64,000 nucleotides of DNA from Mycobacterium sp. Root265 (GTDB lineage: Bacteria > Actinomycetota > Actinomycetes > Mycobacteriales > Mycobacteriaceae), in assembly GCF_001428895.1 (NCBI RefSeq), contig NZ_LMJA01000002.1, positions 168,182 through 232,181 on the forward strand, written 5' to 3'. Below are positions 9,660 through 17,411 of the stretch, piece by piece (position 1 is the stretch's first letter; every line of letters starts with the position of its first letter). Both the position numbers and the translations under genes were made by a program. Under the pieces are notes generated by a model that worked only from the letters and a program-made list of their open reading frames with translations, ran no database searches and was not told the origin of the DNA.

Positions 9660-10654
9660 CGGTGCACCACCACCTTCCCGATCATGCGACCGGATTCCAC
9701 CAGTCGGTGCGCCTCGCGCAGGCCGGCCGCGCTGAAGTCGTCGATCGCGGTGGTGATGGTACTGCGCAGTTCGCCCCGGTCCACCAGATCGGCGGCCGCG
9801 GTCAGCAGGTGTTGCTGTCCGATGAGGTCGTAGGAGTACAGCGGGCGGGTGAACATCAGTTCCCAGTGCCAGGCGATGCTTTTGGCCTTCAGCGGCAGTA
9901 GATCCAGGCCTTCGGGTTCGTCGATCGCGGTGATGTGGCCGAAGGGCCGGGTGATCGCGGCGTAGATCTCGATGTTCCCCGCCGAGTGCGGCGAGAACAC
10001 GTAGTCGACGCCGTCGGGAGCGACCGCACGTGCTTGCTTCTCCAGGTCGTGGTGGTTGATCACCGCATCGGCGCCGAGGCGCAGTGCCCATTCGCGCGAG
10101 TCGTCCCGGCTGGCGGTGGCGATCACCCGCACCCTGGTGCGCTTCTTGGCGAGCTGGATCATGGCCGAGCCGACCCCGCCCGCGGCGCCGAGCACCAGCA
10201 GGTCGCCGGTGGACTCGGCGGTGAGCCCGAACCGCTCGAACAGTGCCTCCCATGCGGTGATCGTGGTCAGCGGAAGCGCGGCGGAATCCTTGAAGGACAG
10301 TGACTTCGGTTTGGGGGACACGATGCGCTCGTCGACGGCGTGGAATTCGGCGTTGGTGCCCGGCCTGCTGACGTCACCGGCGTACCAGACCTCGTCGCCG
10401 ATGCTCAGGGTGCTCACCTCCGGGCCGACGGCCTCGATGGTCCCGGCGGCGTCGAAGCCCAGGATGGCCGGCGTTGCCGACGGGTCCAGGCTGCCGCGGC
10501 GTTTGATGTCGACGGGATTCACCGAGACCGCCTGCACCCGGACCAGGACATCGTGCGGTCGCAGTTCGGGCAGCGGGACCTCGACATCCTGCAGGGCGTC
10601 GGGATGGTCGATGGGCAGACCGGCGAAGGAGCCGATGGCAGTCATGGTGGTCAT
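9656..10654 (-). CDS. Zinc-independent quinone oxidoreductase, MDR superfamily
   Basis: 332 residues. VLVRVQAVSVNPVDIKRR and FDAAGTIEAVG mark the N-terminal GroES-like domain, and LVLGAAGGVGSAMIQLAK is the NADPH-binding AAGGVG motif. No catalytic or structural zinc cysteines are present, as expected for zeta-crystallin-like quinone reductases. It reduces quinones or enals with NADPH. A leaderless start is supported by TAGCGT 7 nt upstream. It is divergent from an HxlR regulator and coupled to a disulfide reductase, which suggests a quinone or electrophile stress response. Confidence 0.86.
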   Translation of the reverse strand: MTTMTAIGSFAGLPIDHPDALQDVEVPLPELRPHDVLVRVQAVSVNPVDIKRRGSLDPSATPAILGFDAAGTIEAVGPEVSTLSIGDEVWYAGDVSRPGTNAEFHAVDERIVSPKPKSLSFKDSAALPLTTITAWEALFERFGLTAESTGDLLVLGAAGGVGSAMIQLAKKRTRVRVIATASRDDSREWALRLGADAVINHHDLEKQARAVAPDGVDYVFSPHSAGNIEIYAAITRPFGHITAIDEPEGLDLLPLKAKSIAWHWELMFTRPLYSYDLIGQQHLLTAAADLVDRGELRSTITTAIDDFSAAGLREAHRLVESGRMIGKVVVHR

Positions 10655-10667
10655 GGGAGCGACGCTA
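10655..10667 (-). promoter_or_regulatory. Leaderless promoter of the quinone oxidoreductase operon
   Basis: TAGCGT (10667-10662 on the minus strand) is 7 nt from the ATG at 10654. The candidate operator at 10702-10717 would lie near position -50. Confidence 0.5.
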
Positions 10668-10701
10668 GACCCGGCACCCCGGTGTCCTGCAAGGTCAGTT
10701 A

Positions 10702-10717
10702 CTTCCCTGCGGGGAAG
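10702..10717. promoter_or_regulatory. Perfect inverted repeat, candidate HxlR operator
   Basis: CTTCCC-TGCG-GGGAAG, a perfect 6-bp inverted repeat in the 112-bp gap between the divergent quinone oxidoreductase and hxlR-type genes. HxlR regulators usually control the adjacent oxidoreductase and bind such dyads. The assignment is inference. Confidence 0.4.
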
Positions 10718-10766
10718 AATTGCAGATCAACGGAATTCATCTGCGGTCCGGGCGGTTGAGCCAGAC

Positions 10767-11150
10767 ATGGCCAGGCCGTGTCCGACCGGACAACACGACG
10801 CACACGATGTCTATGCCGAGCACTGCCCGTGCCGGGCGCTATTGGACCTGCTGTCCAACAAATGGTCGGCGCTGATCATCGGGCTGCTCGAAGAGCGCGG
10901 CGCGCTGCGGTTCAACCAGCTGCAGGCGCAGCTGCCGGGAGTCGGGGCGAAGATGCTGACGCAGACGCTGCGCCGGCTGGAGGCGGCGTCGCTGCTGGAC
11001 CGTGCGGTGTACGCCGAGGTGCCGCCGCGGGTGGAGTACACCCTTACCGAGTTGGGTGTCAGCGTCTCCGCCCCGCTGGCGCAGCTGCGCTCCTGGGTCG
11101 AGGACAACGTCGATCGCGTCCAGGCGTTGAACCGGGACTGGGCCGGCTAA
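10767..11150 (+). CDS. HxlR-family winged-helix transcriptional regulator
   Basis: 127 residues starting MARPCPTGQHDAHDV. The family pattern is CPCRALLDLLSNKWSALIIG at about 20-40, LRFNQLQAQLPGVGAKMLTQ as the recognition region, and RVEYTLTELG in the wing. Cysteines near residues 5, 20 and 22 could serve redox or electrophile sensing, as the conserved N-terminal Cys does in HypR- and QorR-type members. It probably controls the divergent quinone oxidoreductase operon. Its end overlaps the convergent symporter gene by 4 bases. Confidence 0.87.
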   Translation: MARPCPTGQHDAHDVYAEHCPCRALLDLLSNKWSALIIGLLEERGALRFNQLQAQLPGVGAKMLTQTLRRLEAASLLDRAVYAEVPPRVEYTLTELGVSVSAPLAQLRSWVEDNVDRVQALNRDWAG

Positions 11151-12877
11151 CCCTCCGGGAGGCGTTCGACACCCATACCGAGCCGTTCCGGCACATGCAT
11201 CCGGGCGAAGATCTGCGCGACGTTCGGAGTGGTGTGGGTGAATCGGCTGACCACGATCATCGTCGCGAAGGCCACCGGGACGCTCACCGCCGCGGGATAG
11301 CCGACCATCACGGCGGGCCAACCGCCCAGCACGGACTCGTCGATGCCGCCCGTGATCGCCACCAATACTGCACCGCCACAGACGAGTCCGCCGACCGTCA
11401 GACCGCAGGCGGCCCCGGCGGCGGTCAGCCCACGCCACCAGATGCCCAGCACCAGCAGCGGGCACAGGGTGGACGCGGCGACCGCGAACGCCAGGCCGAC
11501 GGTGCGGGACAGCTCGATATCGGCAACCAGCAGTGACAACGGAATCGGGATGAGACCGCCGATCACCGCCGCGATACGGAAGTCGCGGACCCGGCCGCGC
11601 ATCACATCGGTGGCCAGCGCACCGGCGATGCTGACCAGCAGCCCCGATGAGGTCGCCAGGAACGCCGCGATGGCGCCGGCCGCCACCAGGGCGGCCAGGA
11701 ATTGCCCGAACGCTCCGCCGATCGCGGAGCCCGGCGCCAACAGCACTGCGGCATCGGCGGTTCCGGTGATCAGCAGCTGCGGCACGTACAGCCGGGAGAA
11801 CACCCCGAGCAGGACGGGGAAGAGGTAGAAGAACGACAGCAGCGCGATGACGGCGAGTGCGGTCCGCCGCGCCGCCCGGCCGTCGCGGTTGGTGTAGAAC
11901 CGCACCAGCACATGCGGCAGACCCATGGTGCCCAGGAAGGTCGCCACGATGATCGAGATCACCTGGTACAGCGGATGTCCGCCGCCCAGGCCTCCGCCGG
12001 AGACGATCCATTCGCTGCCGGTGCTCGGCGTCCCGGCCACCACCGGGGTGGCGGCCCCGGCGGCCAGGGTGAGGCTGGTACCGGCGCCGACGGTGTGTTC
12101 GCCGGGAGTGCCGAAGGTGGCGTCGCTCACTGTGTTCCCGTCCAGGCGCCCGGTCACCCGGATCCCGGCCGGGTCGATCACCTGGACCACCACATCGGTT
12201 TCGATCTGCACCGTCGTCTCGCGGTCCACGCTCGGCGGCATCGGGCCGCCCAGTTCTCCTCTGTCGGTGACGAACAGGCCGAGCAGCGCGAGTGCCGGGA
12301 TGGCGATCGCGGTGAGCTTCAGCCAGTACTGGAAGGCCTGCACGAAGGTGATCGAGCGCATCCCGCCGCCCACCACGTTGGTGATGACGATTCCACCGAC
12401 CAGCACCGGCCCGATCCAGACCGGCATGCCGAGAAGTGTTTTCAGGGCCAGCCCGGCTCCCTGGTACTGCGGGGCCAGGTAGAACACGCAGATGATCACG
12501 ACGACGAGCATGGCCACCTTGCGCAGCCGCGCCGAGCCGAGCCGGAACTCGGCGAAGTCGGGCACCGTGTAGGCACCCGAACGACGCAGTGGCGCGGCGA
12601 CGAACAACAGCAGGCCGAGGTAGCCGGCGGTGAACCCGACGGGGTACCACAGCGCGTCGGCACCGTATTTCGCGATCAGCCCGGCGACCCCGAGAAATGA
12701 TGCGGCGGAGAGGTATTCACCGGATATCGCGGCGGCGTTCCAGCGCGGTCCGACGCTGCGGGAGGCCACCAGGAAATCCGAGGTGGTACGCGACAGCCGA
12801 ACTCCCCAGCTGCCGATCACCACCGTCGCGACGGCCGCGGCCAGCAGTGCGGCCGCGGTCAACGGTGAGCCGCTCAT
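11147..12877 (-). CDS. SSS-family symporter with large extracytoplasmic insert
   Basis: 576 residues. The core is ActP-like: TSDFLVASRSVGPRWNAAAI, then GEYLSAASFLGVAG, and later GTMGLPHVLVRFYTNRDGRA. Between about residues 210 and 305 it has a hydrophilic, beta-rich, Gly/Thr-rich insert not seen at this size in the other symporter of the window. It probably takes up a short carboxylate with a cation. Its ATG overlaps the stop of the small membrane protein (ATGA), which in turn overlaps a LytTR regulator, so all four genes form one operon. Substrate control by the linked two-component system is inferred. Confidence 0.82.
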   Translation of the reverse strand: MSGSPLTAAALLAAAVATVVIGSWGVRLSRTTSDFLVASRSVGPRWNAAAISGEYLSAASFLGVAGLIAKYGADALWYPVGFTAGYLGLLLFVAAPLRRSGAYTVPDFAEFRLGSARLRKVAMLVVVIICVFYLAPQYQGAGLALKTLLGMPVWIGPVLVGGIVITNVVGGGMRSITFVQAFQYWLKLTAIAIPALALLGLFVTDRGELGGPMPPSVDRETTVQIETDVVVQVIDPAGIRVTGRLDGNTVSDATFGTPGEHTVGAGTSLTLAAGAATPVVAGTPSTGSEWIVSGGGLGGGHPLYQVISIIVATFLGTMGLPHVLVRFYTNRDGRAARRTALAVIALLSFFYLFPVLLGVFSRLYVPQLLITGTADAAVLLAPGSAIGGAFGQFLAALVAAGAIAAFLATSSGLLVSIAGALATDVMRGRVRDFRIAAVIGGLIPIPLSLLVADIELSRTVGLAFAVAASTLCPLLVLGIWWRGLTAAGAACGLTVGGLVCGGAVLVAITGGIDESVLGGWPAVMVGYPAAVSVPVAFATMIVVSRFTHTTPNVAQIFARMHVPERLGMGVERLPEG

Positions 12878-13233
12878 GGCTCGCTGTCGACGACCCGGAC
12901 AAAGTCCTTCTCGCCCTGTTCGGCCAGCCGCACGTAGAGCCGTCCCACACCGTAGAGCAGGGGATAGGCCAGCACCGCCAGCAGCAGCCAGTTCAACCGC
13001 ATTCCGAAGACCGTCAGATCCGGTGCGAGCCCGGTCAGCAACAGGATCGCCGCGACCGCGAAAGCCACCACCGCGCTGAGCCGTAACGCCAGCCCGAGTT
13101 GCGCGCGGACCAGGCCACGCACCAGCGCGTCGCCCACCTGGGTCTGTTCCTGCACCTCGACACGGGTCCGCACCATCCGAGCACCGCGCCGGTGTGCGAG
13201 CACCACCCGTTGGCGTTCCGGTCGTTCATTCAT
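12874..13233 (-). CDS. Small two-helix membrane protein, partner of the SSS symporter
   Basis: 119 residues starting MNERPERQRVVLAHRRGARM. After a basic N-terminus come two hydrophobic segments, LSAVVAFAVAAILLLTGL and LNWLLLAVLAYPLLYGVGRL. It lacks the clear DUF485 N-terminal block but has the same topology and the same place directly upstream of an acetate-type symporter. Its ATG overlaps the stop of the LytTR gene by 8 bases and its stop overlaps the symporter ATG. It is probably an accessory subunit of the transporter; this is inferred from position. Confidence 0.75.
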   Translation of the reverse strand: MNERPERQRVVLAHRRGARMVRTRVEVQEQTQVGDALVRGLVRAQLGLALRLSAVVAFAVAAILLLTGLAPDLTVFGMRLNWLLLAVLAYPLLYGVGRLYVRLAEQGEKDFVRVVDSEP

Positions 13234-14011
13234 CGGAACCCGCCGGCTTGAGGTTGCGCATCGGGTCCCGGACCAACCGGTCACGCAGCTCGCGGGCCTG
13301 GCGCCGGCTCACCGGGAGTTCCACCGCGGGGGAGGCTCCGTTGGCCCGTAGCCGCACCAGCACCGCGCCCTCTCCGGTGCGCAGGCCGGTCACCAGCCGC
13401 AGCGAGACGAGGTAGGACCGGTGGATGCGTTGGAACCCGTGGTCTCGCCAGCGGGTTTCCAACACACTCAATGGAATTCGCACCAGGTGGGCACCGGTCG
13501 CCGAGTGCAGCCGGGCGTAATCGCCCTCAGCCTCCACCCAGCCGATGCTGTCCCGGGGCACCAGATGGGTGATACCGCCGAGTTCGGCCGGGATGACATC
13601 GGACTCGGGAGCATCGGGATCGTCGGACGGCTCGGGCTCGTTGTTGCGCGCGATCGTCACCCGGCGCACCGCCTCGTCGAGCCGGTTCTGCCGGATCGGC
13701 TTCAGCAGGTAGTCGACGGCGCCGACGTCGAAGGCGGCGACCGCCTTGTCGTCGTGCGCGGTCACGAACACCACGGCGGGCCGGTTCGCGAAGTTGCGCA
13801 GCACACCGGCCAATTCGATCCCGGACAGCCCGGGCATGTTGATGTCGAGGAACACCGCGTCGATGGGGTGGGCGTTGAGTTCCCGCAGCGCCGAGGTGGC
13901 ATCGCCGGCGGTGTGCACCGTCGCGATATCGGGGTGCTGCCCCAACAGGTAGGCCAGCTCGTCGAGGGCGGGCGCCTCATCGTCGACGGCGAGGACCGTC
14001 AGACCGGTCAC
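13226..14011 (-). CDS. LytTR-family response regulator
   Basis: 261 residues. An N-terminal receiver domain has the acidic pair D10-D11, phospho-acceptor D56 in VFLDINMPG, the T of FVTAHDD, and K of DYLLKPI. After an acidic linker near residues 130-140 comes a LytTR DNA-binding domain (SIGWVEAEGDYARLH, RIHRSYLVSL, LPVSRRQARELRDRL). It should bind direct repeats upstream of its targets when phosphorylated by the kinase encoded just upstream (ATGA overlap). In E. coli the related YpdB and BtsR switch on transporter genes; here the symporter is in the same operon. Confidence 0.9.
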   Translation of the reverse strand: MTGLTVLAVDDEAPALDELAYLLGQHPDIATVHTAGDATSALRELNAHPIDAVFLDINMPGLSGIELAGVLRNFANRPAVVFVTAHDDKAVAAFDVGAVDYLLKPIRQNRLDEAVRRVTIARNNEPEPSDDPDAPESDVIPAELGGITHLVPRDSIGWVEAEGDYARLHSATGAHLVRIPLSVLETRWRDHGFQRIHRSYLVSLRLVTGLRTGEGAVLVRLRANGASPAVELPVSRRQARELRDRLVRDPMRNLKPAGSDE

Positions 14012-15207
14012 GCCACACCTCCGCTGGCCCGTACACCGGAGCGGAACTTCGGCACCCGCATGATGACCTTGGTCCCCGCTCCGACAGCCGTTTCGACCAC
14101 CAGACCGTAATCGTTGCCGAACGCCGCGCGCAGCCGATGATCGACATTGGTCAGGCCGACGTGTGCGGATTGGTCGGCGGTACGGTCGGCCAGCGCGTCG
14201 CCCTGACCGGAGCGCAGGGTGTCGGGATCCATTCCGGCACCGTCGTCCTCGACGGTGATGACGCAGTCCGAGCCGGTGTCGTTGGCGACGATCTCGACGG
14301 ACCCGCCGCCACGACCGGCCAGCCCGTGTCGTACTGCGTTCTCCACCAACGGTTGTAGCGCCAGGAAGGGCACCACCACATTGAGCACCTCGGGGGCGAC
14401 CTGCAGGCGAACCTTCAGCGCGGTGCCGAACCGGGCGCGCTCCAGGGTGAGGTAGCGGTCGATGTTGCGCAGCTCCTCGGCCAGGGTGGTGTACTGCCCG
14501 GCGGCCCGGAACGAGTAGCGGGTGAAATCGGCGAATTCCAGGATGAGTTCGCGGGCGCGGGCAGGGTCGGTGCGCACGAACGAGGCGATGGTGTTGAGCG
14601 CGTTGTAGATGAAGTGCGGGCTGATCTGTGCGCGCAGCGCCAGCACCTCGGCCTTGTCCAGCCGGGCACGCGAGGCATCGAGCTCGGCCAGTTCGATCTG
14701 GCTGGCGGCATACCGGGCGACCTCGCCGATCGCGCCGAGCATGCCGGGTCCCGGAGCGCGCGTGGTGACGACGACGAGCACGCCGAGGACGTCGCCGGCC
14801 TCGGCGAGCAGCGGCTGCGCCACCACCGTCGAGGTGCGCACATCGTTGAGCACCCGGCGTTCCCCGGCGATCGACTCCGCCGCGGTGGACGCGCAGGTAT
14901 CCGCGATATCGGGCTGCCAGATCGAGTCGTCGGCGGGGTCGGTGGCCAGGAGTTCCCCGTGGCCGTCGAACAAGGCGACCCCGTCGGTGCCGGTGAGTCC
15001 GCGCAGGAAGGGTGCTGCCGTCGCCGCGGATTCGGAGTCCAGGCCCTGGCGCAGCGCACGCGCTGCCAGCGAGGCTGTGTGCAGGGCGGCGTGCACGGCG
15101 CGTTCGGTGGGGGTGGCCACAACGCGGCGGGTGCGCACCACGAGGACGGCGGCCACCGCCGCCAGCAGCAGCGCGACCGCCAGCGTCAGCGCGATCTGAC
15201 CCGACAT
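14008..15207 (-). CDS. LytS-type sensor histidine kinase
   Basis: 399 residues. One N-terminal membrane helix (LTLAVALLLAAVAAVLVV), then a GAF-like region about 65-170 (GVALFDGHGELLATDP onward), then the PF06580 His-kinase block LRAQISPHFIYNALNTIASF with H198, and a HATPase domain with LQPLVENAVRHG, EDDGAGM and GLTNVDHRL. LytS/YpdA/BtsS kinases normally have six or more membrane helices; this one has one helix and a probably cytoplasmic sensor, so it may read an intracellular signal. It is the first gene of a four-gene chain with the LytTR regulator and symporter. A weak Shine-Dalgarno, AAGGTGG, precedes the ATG. Confidence 0.88.
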   Translation of the reverse strand: MSGQIALTLAVALLLAAVAAVLVVRTRRVVATPTERAVHAALHTASLAARALRQGLDSESAATAAPFLRGLTGTDGVALFDGHGELLATDPADDSIWQPDIADTCASTAAESIAGERRVLNDVRTSTVVAQPLLAEAGDVLGVLVVVTTRAPGPGMLGAIGEVARYAASQIELAELDASRARLDKAEVLALRAQISPHFIYNALNTIASFVRTDPARARELILEFADFTRYSFRAAGQYTTLAEELRNIDRYLTLERARFGTALKVRLQVAPEVLNVVVPFLALQPLVENAVRHGLAGRGGGSVEIVANDTGSDCVITVEDDGAGMDPDTLRSGQGDALADRTADQSAHVGLTNVDHRLRAAFGNDYGLVVETAVGAGTKVIMRVPKFRSGVRASGGVA

Positions 15208-15241
15208 CGTGCGGCCACCTTAAACCGGGATCGACGGCCGA

Positions 15242-15538
15242 TTACTGAACCGGGCAGGCGTACTTTCTGGCCACGTCGAAGACCCGCTCCTGCGCGCCGG
15301 GGCCGATGGCGCCCTGCGCGGCCAATTCCAGACCTATGTAACCCGGCAGTCCGCCCACGCACGCCTGATGCATGGCGCGCCAGGCGGTGTCCGGGTTCAG
15401 GTTGTAACCATTGCGCTGCAGGCCGCCCATGTACTCGTCGAACTCCGGGGTGCCCTGCTCGGGGATCGCCGCGGCTGTCCCCGCGAAGGCGATCGAGGCG
15501 GCAACCGCCGCGACAAGCGGTGCAATCACACGTCTCAT
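15242..15538 (-). CDS. DUF732 secreted protein
   Basis: 98 residues. A signal peptide (MRRVIAPLVAAVAASIAFAG, cleavage after AAA) is followed by the DUF732 pattern: TPEFDEYMGGLQRNGYNLNP, a central Cys in HQACVG and a C-terminal ARKYACPVQ, so two cysteines likely pair. DUF732 is a small alpha-helical exported family found in many copies in mycobacteria, of unknown function. AGGAG lies 8 nt before this ATG, which rules out the longer frame. Confidence 0.85.
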   Translation of the reverse strand: MRRVIAPLVAAVAASIAFAGTAAAIPEQGTPEFDEYMGGLQRNGYNLNPDTAWRAMHQACVGGLPGYIGLELAAQGAIGPGAQERVFDVARKYACPVQ

Positions 15539-15634
15539 GTTCACTCCTACGGGTCCTGTGGGCCGTGAGCCACGGGTTATCGCGTCTACGTTGGCATACC
15601 GCACTCACCCAGACCGGTGAGTCGAGCACTCTCG

Positions 15635-15817
15635 TCAGCTGTCGCCGGCCGACCCACCGTCCCCGCAACCGCCGGCACTTGAGCTGTCGTCGCCGCGGGC
15701 ATTACGCTGCGGCCCACGCGATGGGCCGCGTCCGTTGCCCGGCCCGATCCGCCCCACGGCGAACCACACCATGGCGAGCAGCACAACGGAGACTCCCAAC
15801 GGAATCCACTCGCTCAT
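15635..15817 (-). CDS. Short single-helix membrane protein
   Basis: 60 residues starting MSEWIPLG. One hydrophobic helix (LGVSVVLLAMVWFAVGRI) is followed by a polar tail rich in Gly, Arg, Ser and Asp, with a single Cys in AGGCGDGG. GAGGGG lies upstream of the ATG at a fair distance. Not recognised as a named family. It is divergent from the glycosylase gene and upstream of the DUF732 gene on the same strand. It may be a real small protein; the evidence is the RBS and the clear helix. Confidence 0.6.
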   Translation of the reverse strand: MSEWIPLGVSVVLLAMVWFAVGRIGPGNGRGPSRGPQRNARGDDSSSAGGCGDGGSAGDS

Positions 15818-15886
15818 GGTGAGCCCCTCATCTGCGGGCACACGCAGGGACACCGCTGCGACGCATCCGCGATCTTGAAGTCACCT

Positions 15887-15898
15887 TAAACTGGTGAC
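15887..15898 (+). promoter_or_regulatory. Leaderless promoter of the Rv1156-like gene
   Basis: TAAACT at 15887-15892, then 6 nt and GTG at 15899, with no Shine-Dalgarno. It fixes the GTG as the likely start. Confidence 0.5.
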
Positions 15899-16480
15899 GT
15901 GGGAAAACTTCAGCTTGTCCAGGAACCCGCGGCCGACGCCCTGCTCGAGGCCAATCCCTTCGCCCTGCTGGTCGGGATGCTGCTCGATCAGCAGATCCCG
16001 ATGGAGACGGCATTTGCCGGGCCGAAGAAGATCGCCGACCGTATCGGCGCGGTCGACGCCCGCCAGATCGCCGACTACAACCCCGACGAGTTCATCGCGC
16101 TGTGTTCTGAAACCCCTGCCATTCACCGCTTCCCGGGCTCGATGTCCAAGCGGGTGCAGGCGCTGGCCCAGGCGATCGTCGACGACTACGACGGTGACGT
16201 CACCGCTCTGTGGACCGGCGGCGAGCCCGATGGCGCCGAGGTGCTGCGACGGCTCAAGCGGCTGCCCGGATTCGGCGAGCAGAAGGCCAAGATCTTCCTC
16301 GCGCTGCTGGGCAAGCAGTACGGGGTGACACCCAAGGGTTGGCGCACCGCGGCGGGGGACTACGGCAAGGCCGGCACGCACATGTCGGTGGCCGATGTGG
16401 TCGACCCCGGATCGCTGCAGGAGGTTCGGGCCTACAAGAAGAAGATGAAAGCGGCCGCGAAGGCTGCGAAGCAGGCCTGA
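15899..16480 (+). CDS. HhH-GPD family base-excision DNA glycosylase-like protein (Rv1156)
   Basis: 193 residues. FALLVGMLLDQQIPMETAF is the first conserved block of the family, and LKRLPGFGEQKAKIFLALLG is the helix-hairpin-helix (LPGFGxxKA), though the catalytic Lys or Asp of classic glycosylases is not obvious. The C-terminus is Lys/Ala-rich (KKKMKAAAKAAKQA). It is expected to bind DNA and may remove or recognise damaged bases. Gene order (Rv1155, Rv1156, Rv1157c) agrees with M. tuberculosis. Confidence 0.85.
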   Translation: MGKLQLVQEPAADALLEANPFALLVGMLLDQQIPMETAFAGPKKIADRIGAVDARQIADYNPDEFIALCSETPAIHRFPGSMSKRVQALAQAIVDDYDGDVTALWTGGEPDGAEVLRRLKRLPGFGEQKAKIFLALLGKQYGVTPKGWRTAAGDYGKAGTHMSVADVVDPGSLQEVRAYKKKMKAAAKAAKQA

Positions 16481-16509
16481 GCCATCGGCACCGCCAAGGC
16501 TGCGAAAGC

Positions 16510-17163
16510 CTAGAACGCGGGCCCGTCGAACCGCTCCCGGGTGACGAACTCCGAAACCGGTTTGCGGGTCAGCTTGGTGAACTGCTTCACCGGCTTGCCC
16601 AGCGGCACCACCGCGGCGATCGCGTAGTCCGCGGGGATACCGAGCAGTTCTTTCACCGTGGGCTCCTCGGGCACCACCATCGTGGTGAGCACGCCACCGA
16701 AGCCCTCGTTGCGGGCGGCGAGCAGGATGTTCCACACCAGCGGGTAGACCGACGCCCCCGCCACCAGGCCGATGCGATCGAGGTCCTGGTCGAAGGCCGC
16801 CACCACTCCGAGATCGACGCAGATCACCAGCGCCACATCGGCGTCCAGCAATTGAGCCGCGCGCGGGACGCGCACCGCCGCCAGGTCCTCGGCCGACACA
16901 CCCATGGGGTGCAGCGGGTTCCAGGGGCTCTCCCCGTTGCGTTGCTGGGCGATGTAGCGTCGGAACCCGGTGTCGGTGAGTTCGGCGAGAGCCTCCTTGG
17001 TGGCGGGGTCGCGAACCACCACGATATGGGTTCCCTGCCGGTTCCCGCCGCTCGGTGCGAACCGGGCGTTGTCGAGAATCCGGGTCAGCGTTTCGTCGGG
17101 CAACGGTTCGCCGGTGAAGACACGGACCGCCCCAGTTGTGCGCATAACGTGGTAGATGTCCAT
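16510..17163 (-). CDS. Nitroreductase family FMN protein
   Basis: 217 residues. The start MDIYHVMRTTGAVRVFTGEP matches the nitroreductase N-terminus, with ARFAPSGGNRQGTHIVVV as the FMN-binding block and NEGFGGVLTTMVVPEEPTVK near the end. Members are FMN dimers using NAD(P)H. The RTTGAVR sequence replaces the usual RRSxR, so a modified cofactor or substrate is possible. An alternative ATG four codons upstream (17175) exists; the inner one matches family starts better. It is divergent from the DUF1059-like gene. Confidence 0.85.
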   Translation of the reverse strand: MDIYHVMRTTGAVRVFTGEPLPDETLTRILDNARFAPSGGNRQGTHIVVVRDPATKEALAELTDTGFRRYIAQQRNGESPWNPLHPMGVSAEDLAAVRVPRAAQLLDADVALVICVDLGVVAAFDQDLDRIGLVAGASVYPLVWNILLAARNEGFGGVLTTMVVPEEPTVKELLGIPADYAIAAVVPLGKPVKQFTKLTRKPVSEFVTRERFDGPAF

Positions 17164-17195
17164 GCTCACCATCATGCGTATGCGATTGTGGACAT

Positions 17196-17345
17196 ATGGC
17201 TAAGACACATCTGAACTGCCCGTGCGGCGAGGCGATTCAAGGTGAGAGCGAAGACGATCTCGTCGAAAAGGCGCAGACCCACCTTTCGGAGTCTCATCCC
17301 GGCCGTGAATACGACCGGGAGATGATCCTCTTCATGGCGTACTAG
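17196..17345 (+). CDS. DUF1059-like small metal-binding protein
   Basis: 49 residues starting MAKTHLNCPCGEAIQGESED. The pattern CPCG, then DDLVEKAQTHLSESHPG, matches the small DUF1059 family, in which two Cys and two His probably hold a metal. Role unknown. It stands alone between the nitroreductase and a pair of palindromes that probably terminate transcription from both sides. Confidence 0.8.
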   Translation: MAKTHLNCPCGEAIQGESEDDLVEKAQTHLSESHPGREYDREMILFMAY

Positions 17346-17346
17346 C

Positions 17347-17386
17347 GCACCGTCGCGACGGTGCACTCAGATCGCGATCTGAGTGC
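17347..17386. terminator. Two overlapping perfect palindromes, probable bidirectional terminator
   Basis: An 18-bp perfect palindrome at 17347-17364 (GCACCGTCGCGACGGTGC) shares two bases with a 24-bp perfect palindrome at 17363-17386 with centre GATCGCGATC. They lie between convergent genes, 1 bp after the DUF1059-like stop and 25 bp before the stop of the Ala/Pro-rich gene. There is no T tract, which is usual for mycobacterial terminators. A binding site is an alternative reading. Confidence 0.5.
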
Positions 17387-17411
17387 GCGCTCGCATTGAT
17401 CGAGACGCCCG

